DNA from: Boseongicola sp. SB0662_bin_57
GTDB taxonomy: Bacteria > Pseudomonadota > Alphaproteobacteria > Rhodobacterales > Rhodobacteraceae
Assembly: GCA_009839535.1 (NCBI GenBank)
Contig: VXPN01000400.1
Coordinates: 1 to 8,977 of the forward strand
Reading direction: 5' to 3'
DNA: 8,977 bases
Shown in pieces: positions 5,256 to 8,977 of the stretch (position 1 is the first letter of the stretch; the number at the start of each line of letters is the position of its first letter). The notes under the pieces are model-generated. The model ran no database searches. It had not been told where the DNA came from and saw only the letters and a list, made by a program, of their open reading frames with translations. A program made the position numbers and the translations under genes.

Positions 5256-7376
5256 GTGAGCGGGCCGAACAAGAAGCGACGGACGCGTACCGCAGGACGG
5301 CGGCGCGCAGCACGGCCAGGTGCGAAGGCACGGGGCAGAGCGGGTCTGGCCAGACTCGTTTTGCTGGCTCCAGTCGTCTGGCTGCTGCGGGCGCTTGCAC
5401 GGATCACGTGGCGCATCGGCTGGCGCGTTTCCTTGTTCGCCACGATTGCCGTTGCGTGCGCAGTTCTCCTGTACGCGGCCACGCTGCCGCCGCTGCCGGA
5501 AGTCGTGGATGCCCGTTCCCGCGGATCAGTCACGCTCCTCGACCGCGACGGTGCCGTCTTCGCGTGGCGTGGCGAGCAGTTCGGAGGCACGATCACGCCG
5601 GAAAGTGTCTCGCCGCATCTCAAGAACGCTGTCATCGCGACAGAGGACAAGCGCTACTATCGGCATTTCGGCATTTCGCTCCGGGGGATCGCCAGCGCGA
5701 TTCGCATCAATCTCCAGGAGGGCCGCGGCCCCTTCCAGGGCCACGGCGGTTCGACGATCACGCAGCAAACGGCAAAGCTGCTGTGCATCGGCAAGCGCTA
5801 CAGACCGGACACGGGGATGTCCGAGGCCGAATTCGAAGCGGACTGCCGCCGCACGACCCTTGGCCGCAAGGTCTGGGAAGCCGTCTACGCCCTGGCGATG
5901 GAAGCCCGATACTCCAAGGACGAGATCCTGACCATCTACCTGAACCGGTCCTATCTCGGTGCCGGCACTCGCGGATTCGAGGCCGCAGCGCAGCGTTACT
6001 TCGGGGCGTCGGCCAGACATGTTGGGCCGGCGGAGGCGGCCATGCTTGCCGGCCTTCTGAAAGCGCCGAGCCGCTACGCACCCACCGCCAACCTGCAACG
6101 CAGCAGGGATCGTGCGGCGACAATCATTCGGCTGATGGAGGAGCAGGGCTACCTCTCTGCCAGCGAGGCTGCGCATGCCCGCGAGCACCCTGCCAGACTG
6201 TCGTCCGCCGCTGCCGCCCGCGCCGGCGGCTATTTTGCGGACTGGGTCATGGACCTTGGCCCGCAATTCCTGACCCGGGGCACGACCGAAGATGTCGTGA
6301 TCCGCACGACACTCGACCGGGGCGTTCAGGCAGCTGCGGACAGAGCGCTGCAATTCGTCTTCGACACCAGGGTCCGGGAAGGCTCCAAGGCGCAAGCCGC
6401 CATCGTCGTAATGAGCGCGGACGGCGCGGTCCGCGCCATGGTAGGTGGCCGAAAGGTCAAGGGCGTCGCAGGCCAGTTCAATCGGGCGGTTCAGGCCAGG
6501 CGACAAACGGGGTCGGCGTTCAAGCCTTTCGTCTATGGCGCAGCCTTGGACCTTGGCTTCGGGCCAAACATGCGGATACGGGATGAACCACTCTGCCTTG
6601 ACGTGCGCGGCTCAGGAACATGGTGCCCGGACAACTATTCCCGCGAGTACAAGGGCGTCGTGACGCTTGAGGAGGCTTTGGCCGAGTCGCTGAACATCCC
6701 GGCCATCAAGGTGTACGAACGCGTCGGTCGGGACGCGGTCGTGCGCGTCGCGGCCAAATTCGGGATCGATGCCGACGCAGCGGTCGGACCGGCGATGGCG
6801 CTCGGCACTGTGGAATCGACGCTTCTCGACATGACCGGGGCCTATGCAGGCATTCTGAACGGCGGCTCGTCGGTGGTGCCCTACGGCTTGGTGGACCTGC
6901 GCATCAAGGGCGACGATGCGCCACTTCTCGAGCAAGCCGGCGAAGCGAGCGAACGCGTGATCAGCGAACCGGCGGCACGGCAACTCGTCTACATGATGAG
7001 CCGGGTCATCGAGGTCGGAACCGGCACGCGCGCGCGCCTTCCCGGCCGTCCTGCCGCCGGCAAGACCGGCACCACGCAGGCAGCAAGGGACGCATGGTTC
7101 ATCGGCTTCACGGCGGACTACGTCGCCGGGGTCTGGATGGGCTATGACGACAACACCCCGCTCACCGGAGTGACCGGAGGCGGCCTGCCCGCGGAAATAT
7201 GGAAGGAAACGATGATTGGCGTCCACGAAGGCCTGCCGGTCCGCGGGCTTCCGATGCCGGCTCGAGGCGCCATCGCAAGCGCCGTTCCCGAACGACAGGC
7301 CCCAAGCAGAACGCCGCGAGGCAACTTTGCCGAACGCATGATCACCGGCATCCTGAACGAAATCTTTGGAAGGTAA
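5256..7376 (+). CDS. Class A penicillin-binding protein (PBP1A-type glycosyltransferase/transpeptidase)
   Basis: Bifunctional inner-membrane enzyme that polymerises lipid II into glycan strands and cross-links the peptides in the periplasm. I chose the GTG at 5256 (706 aa, MSGPNKKRR). The frame opens at an ATG at 5133, but those extra 41 residues look like non-coding sequence and lack a ribosome site. The ribosome site before the GTG is also weak. An Arg/Lys-rich cytoplasmic tail (about 1-30) leads to hydrophobic stretches near 31-47 and 57-76. The GT51 domain has ATEDKRYYRHFG (catalytic E130), GGSTITQQTAK, and a second catalytic glutamate, E216, in AMEARYSKDEILTIYLN. The transpeptidase has SAFK (S420, K423), SLN (478-480) and KTG (603-605). 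Four cysteines lie in the periplasmic part as two close pairs, 177/197 and 447/457. The first pair brackets an insertion of about 18 residues relative to E. coli PBP1A. There is no BiPBP_C domain of the PBP1C type. The gene is monocistronic as far as seen, and convergent with trpF. Confidence 0.95.
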   Translation: MSGPNKKRRTRTAGRRRAARPGAKARGRAGLARLVLLAPVVWLLRALARITWRIGWRVSLFATIAVACAVLLYAATLPPLPEVVDARSRGSVTLLDRDGAVFAWRGEQFGGTITPESVSPHLKNAVIATEDKRYYRHFGISLRGIASAIRINLQEGRGPFQGHGGSTITQQTAKLLCIGKRYRPDTGMSEAEFEADCRRTTLGRKVWEAVYALAMEARYSKDEILTIYLNRSYLGAGTRGFEAAAQRYFGASARHVGPAEAAMLAGLLKAPSRYAPTANLQRSRDRAATIIRLMEEQGYLSASEAAHAREHPARLSSAAAARAGGYFADWVMDLGPQFLTRGTTEDVVIRTTLDRGVQAAADRALQFVFDTRVREGSKAQAAIVVMSADGAVRAMVGGRKVKGVAGQFNRAVQARRQTGSAFKPFVYGAALDLGFGPNMRIRDEPLCLDVRGSGTWCPDNYSREYKGVVTLEEALAESLNIPAIKVYERVGRDAVVRVAAKFGIDADAAVGPAMALGTVESTLLDMTGAYAGILNGGSSVVPYGLVDLRIKGDDAPLLEQAGEASERVISEPAARQLVYMMSRVIEVGTGTRARLPGRPAAGKTGTTQAARDAWFIGFTADYVAGVWMGYDDNTPLTGVTGGGLPAEIWKETMIGVHEGLPVRGLPMPARGAIASAVPERQAPSRTPRGNFAERMITGILNEIFGR

Positions 7377-7407
7377 CGAACCGAGACGTCCCCGCAGTCA
7401 AGGCGGT

Positions 7408-7456
7408 TGCTCCGGAACCGTGCGGCAGCTCTTGCCGATCGCCGTCCGCCGGAGCA
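7408..7456. terminator. Nested dyad between convergent PBP and trpF genes, possible bidirectional terminator
   Basis: An outer perfect 8-bp inverted repeat, TGCTCCGG (7408-7415) and CCGGAGCA (7449-7456), encloses a small hairpin CGGCA(GCTCT)TGCCG (7423-7437). It fills most of the 83-bp spacer between the two stop codons, where a shared terminator would be expected. No T-tract follows on either strand, so an intrinsic terminator of the classic kind is not shown. Confidence 0.4.
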
Positions 7457-7460
7457 GTGC

Positions 7461-8102
7461 CTACGGAACCGCATCCAGAAACCGCCGGACAAGTTCAGCA
7501 TCCTTGACGCCCGGAGCGTTCTCCACGCCCGAGGACACGTCGACCTGCCGTGCGCCGGTCAAGGCGACTGCCTCGGCCACGTTTTCGTGAGTGAGGCCGC
7601 CCGCCAGCATCCAGGGAACAGTCCAGCGACGGCCCGCAATCAGCGTCCAGTCAAAGGAAAGCCCGTTGCCGCCCGGCAGCTTGCCGTCTTTCGGCGGACG
7701 GGCGTCGACCAGGATTTGGTCCACGGCCTTCTCATACAAGTCGATTCTCGCAACGTCGTCCGTGTCTGAAATGCCGATCGCCTTCATGACGGGCAGGCGT
7801 GCCCGGTCCCGGATCTCGCGAGCACGCTGGGGCGTCTCCGAACCATGAAGCTGCAGCATGTCGAGCGGGACCTCTGTCATGAGAGAGTCGATGAACGCGT
7901 CATCGGCATCAACCGTCAAGGCAACCTTGACCACGCCAGGCGGCACGTCCAGCGCCAGCGTGCGTGCCACGGAGGGATCCAGGTTCCGCGGAGACGACGG
8001 GAAGAATACGAAACCGACATAGGCAGCGCCGGACTCAACCGCCGCCGACAGTGTGTCCGCGGTCGACAGCCCGCAGATCTTCACGCGTGTCCCGGACTTC
8101 AT
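7461..8102 (-). CDS. trpF: Phosphoribosylanthranilate isomerase
   Basis: Cytosolic (beta/alpha)8-barrel enzyme of tryptophan synthesis. It isomerises N-(5-phosphoribosyl)anthranilate to the carboxyphenylamino-deoxyribulose phosphate by an Amadori rearrangement. The 213-residue length is normal. VKICGL holds the general-base cysteine C10, and LVDA holds the general acid D133; these correspond to C7 and D126 of the Thermotoga enzyme. GFVFFPSSPRNL (30-41), LQLHG (83-87), AGGL (167-170) and DVSSGVENAPGVKD (188-201, phosphate loop and strand 8) are all present. It is the last gene of an apparent ihfB-lapA-trpF operon, starting 21 nt after the lapA stop. Its Shine-Dalgarno (8118-8122) is 15 nt from the ATG, with a hairpin in between. 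The next gene downstream is convergent, so trpB is not adjacent. A GTG at codon 7 is a less likely alternative start. Confidence 0.98.
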   Translation of the reverse strand: MKSGTRVKICGLSTADTLSAAVESGAAYVGFVFFPSSPRNLDPSVARTLALDVPPGVVKVALTVDADDAFIDSLMTEVPLDMLQLHGSETPQRAREIRDRARLPVMKAIGISDTDDVARIDLYEKAVDQILVDARPPKDGKLPGGNGLSFDWTLIAGRRWTVPWMLAGGLTHENVAEAVALTGARQVDVSSGVENAPGVKDAELVRRFLDAVP

Positions 8103-8122
8103 GGGGCGGGTTTACCGCCTCC
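8103..8122 (-). promoter_or_regulatory. trpF ribosome-binding site with intervening hairpin
   Basis: On the minus strand GGAGG (8122-8118) is followed by stem GGCGG (8119-8115), loop TAAAC, stem CCGCC (8109-8105), two C residues and the ATG at 8102. The linear Shine-Dalgarno spacing of 15 nt is too long. Folding the 5-bp stem would shorten it but would also tie up the last two bases of GGAGG. Confidence 0.45.
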
Positions 8123-8123
8123 G

Positions 8124-8471
8124 TCAGCGGCCCTCAAGGATTTCAATGACTTCGTCCTGGGATGCGGAAGAGTTTCCGGTCTTGCTGAATTCCTGCTCCA
8201 GCCTTTGCCGCTCCTTGCGTTCGCTGGCGGCCCTTGCACGGTGCTTGTGCTCGCGCAACCATTCCCACAGGAATCCGAGCGCCAGTCCGATCACGCCGGC
8301 GGCAAAGAGAACGACGAAGGTTGGCAAGGTGATCTCCCAGTCAAATCCGACCAGGCGCGAAACTTCGGCGGGCAGCAAACGCACGCTCAGCGGGCCGCGA
8401 TTCGCCATCGCGACCGTAATCAGGGCAACTGCCAGAACTCCAAGAAAGAGGACGCGGACGAGACGCATCAT
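8124..8471 (-). CDS. lapA: LapA-family (DUF1049) inner-membrane protein
   Basis: A small two-helix membrane protein of 115 residues. TM1 is about 4-23 and TM2 about 49-69. They are joined by a short periplasmic loop that starts with NRGPLSVRLLP, the family-type Asn-rich turn after TM1. A charged, Arg/Glu-rich helix (about 72-96) that could form a coiled coil follows, with an acidic tail ending in EVIEILEGR. In E. coli, LapA works with LapB in LPS assembly and control of LpxC turnover; whether this holds in alphaproteobacteria is inference. The start is one of two adjacent ATGs (8471 or 8468). The first overlaps the ihfB stop as ATGA, which suggests translational coupling. AAAGG at 8474-8478 is better spaced for the second. 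Order ihfB-lapA-trpF supports the family call. Confidence 0.9.
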   Translation of the reverse strand: MMRLVRVLFLGVLAVALITVAMANRGPLSVRLLPAEVSRLVGFDWEITLPTFVVLFAAGVIGLALGFLWEWLREHKHRARAASERKERQRLEQEFSKTGNSSASQDEVIEILEGR

Positions 8472-8752
8472 GCCTTTCCGTTCAGGCGATCCCTCAACAG
8501 CTTCCCGGTCTTGAAGAACGGCACATGCTTTTCGTCGACGCTGACGCTTTCGCCAGTCCGGGGGTTGCGTCCGATTCGGGACTCCCGCTTCTTCACGGAA
8601 AACGCGCCGAACCCCCTGAGTTCAACCCGGTTGCCCCGCGACATCGCGTCAATGATCGAATCGAAGATGGTATTGACGATACGTTCGACATCTCGCTGGT
8701 ACAGGTGTGGGTTCTCTTCGGCAATCTTTTGCACCAGCTCCGATCGTATCAT
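8468..8752 (-). CDS. ihfB: Integration host factor subunit beta
   Basis: Small nucleoid protein that pairs with IHF-alpha and bends DNA sharply at specific sites. It acts in transcription, replication and recombination. I chose the ATG at 8752 (94 aa, MIRSELVQKIAEENP), which matches the E. coli IhfB N-terminus and length. The frame extends to 8836, but those 28 extra residues are not IHF-like and would run over the promoter candidate. E44 in RVELRGFGAF is the residue typical of the beta subunit that contacts DNA in the minor groove. RNPRTGE carries the intercalating P64 on the beta arm. VPFFKTGKLLRDRLN is the conserved C-terminal helix. A run of seven Gs then AAG precedes the ATG and may serve as the ribosome site. 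The stop overlaps the lapA start by 4 nt, so the two are likely cotranscribed. I saw no good IHF consensus site upstream that would indicate self-regulation. Confidence 0.96.
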   Translation of the reverse strand: MIRSELVQKIAEENPHLYQRDVERIVNTIFDSIIDAMSRGNRVELRGFGAFSVKKRESRIGRNPRTGESVSVDEKHVPFFKTGKLLRDRLNGKA

Positions 8753-8786
8753 CTTCCCCCCCGGTGTGCTTTGCGGGTCGTCCTGA

Positions 8787-8869
8787 ATTCCGCGACCACG
8801 GCGGACTATAAGCAGAAAGGCCCGGTAGCGAAACATCCTAACATCCCAAAGTCAGGAAATTCGCGGAAT
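8787..8869. repeat. Inverted 9-bp repeat flanking the ihfB promoter candidate
   Basis: ATTCCGCGA (8787-8795) and its exact reverse complement TCGCGGAAT (8861-8869) lie either side of the putative -35/-10. Their centres are 74 bp apart, about seven helical turns. They could be paired operator half-sites, or chance. No known regulator consensus is claimed. Confidence 0.3.
8805..8833 (-). promoter_or_regulatory. Weak candidate promoter of the ihfB-lapA-trpF operon
   Basis: On the minus strand TTTCGC (8833-8828) and TATAGT (8810-8805) are 17 bp apart. The -10 is good and the -35 poor. Transcription would begin about 45 nt before the ihfB ATG. The 225 bp upstream of ihfB otherwise show no recognisable gene. 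One minus-strand frame stays open for about 57 codons from the right edge to a stop at the -10, but it resembles nothing I know. Confidence 0.35.
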
Positions 8870-8886
8870 CCCGCCACATGTTCCCT

Positions 8887-8904
8887 GATTTCAGGCACGA
8901 AATC
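8887..8904. repeat. Short hairpin-forming dyad upstream of ihfB
   Basis: GATTTC (8887-8892), a 6-nt spacer, then GAAATC (8899-8904). The stem is 6 bp, with no T-tract. It may be the remnant of a transcript end from a gene beyond the right edge; that is only a guess. Confidence 0.25.
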
Positions 8905-8977
8905 GACCGAGTCAGGTCGCAATGGGTGCGGCCCAGATTTGTAGGGAATTCCGTTTGAATCCGGTTGCCATGTGATT

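Noticed and set aside
4703..5650. Minus-strand frame of 315 codons across the GFA and PBP genes
   Set aside because: It covers the GFA gene in another frame and the PBP N-terminus antisense; its composition is that of a frame shadow.
5526..6506. Minus-strand frame of 326 codons inside the PBP gene
   Set aside because: Antisense to clear GT51 motifs, with no family features.
5408..6586. Plus-strand frame of 392 codons inside the PBP gene
   Set aside because: It overlaps the glycosyltransferase domain in a shifted frame and is rich in Arg, Cys, Pro and His as expected of shifted GC-rich codons.
7845..8786. Plus-strand frame of 313 codons across trpF, lapA and ihfB
   Set aside because: Antisense to three well-recognised genes.
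8753..8836. 28-codon N-terminal extension of ihfB
   Set aside because: IHF-beta proteins begin at the equivalent of 8752; the extension is not IHF-like and crosses the promoter candidate.

Overview
This is a GC-rich window made almost entirely of housekeeping genes. The gene types point to an aerobic alphaproteobacterium, probably Rhodobacterales or a near relative. The pointers are an ihfB-lapA-trpF run, an alphaproteobacterial-type IleRS, an oxygen-dependent HemF and a class A penicillin-binding protein with a basic, GTG-started N-terminus. This placement is inferred from protein character, not from a phylogeny.

Layout, left to right. (1) hemF, on the minus strand, runs off the left edge and is missing only its last residues. 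(2) A 312-bp divergent intergenic region carries a good sigma-70-like promoter facing ileS and a perfect 12-bp AT-rich palindrome in the ileS leader. (3) ileS (+) is followed 43 bp later by a small O6-alkylguanine-DNA alkyltransferase gene (ogt, +), probably in one transcript. (4) ogt runs tail-to-tail into a GFA/CENP-V-type zinc protein gene (minus), and the two coding regions overlap by 15 bp. (5) A 215-bp divergent region separates the GFA gene from a class A penicillin-binding protein gene (+). (6) An 83-bp convergent spacer with a nested dyad, a possible bidirectional terminator, follows. (7) On the minus strand, read right to left, comes ihfB, then lapA (ATGA start/stop overlap), then trpF. 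(8) The right-hand 225 bp upstream of ihfB hold a possible promoter and no recognisable gene.

The genes do not form one pathway. They cover haem synthesis (hemF), translation (ileS), repair of alkylated DNA (ogt), cell-wall polymerisation (PBP), nucleoid architecture (ihfB), an inner-membrane protein (lapA) and tryptophan synthesis (trpF). trpF is followed by a convergent cell-wall gene, so trpB is not immediately downstream.

I see no mobile element, CRISPR array, tRNA, rRNA or toxin/phage module, and no convincing undescribed system. The points most worth a second look are a glutamine where alkyltransferases usually have the arginine finger, two close cysteine pairs in the periplasmic part of the PBP (one bracketing an insertion in the glycosyltransferase domain), a hairpin between the trpF Shine-Dalgarno and its start codon, and the palindrome in the ileS leader.
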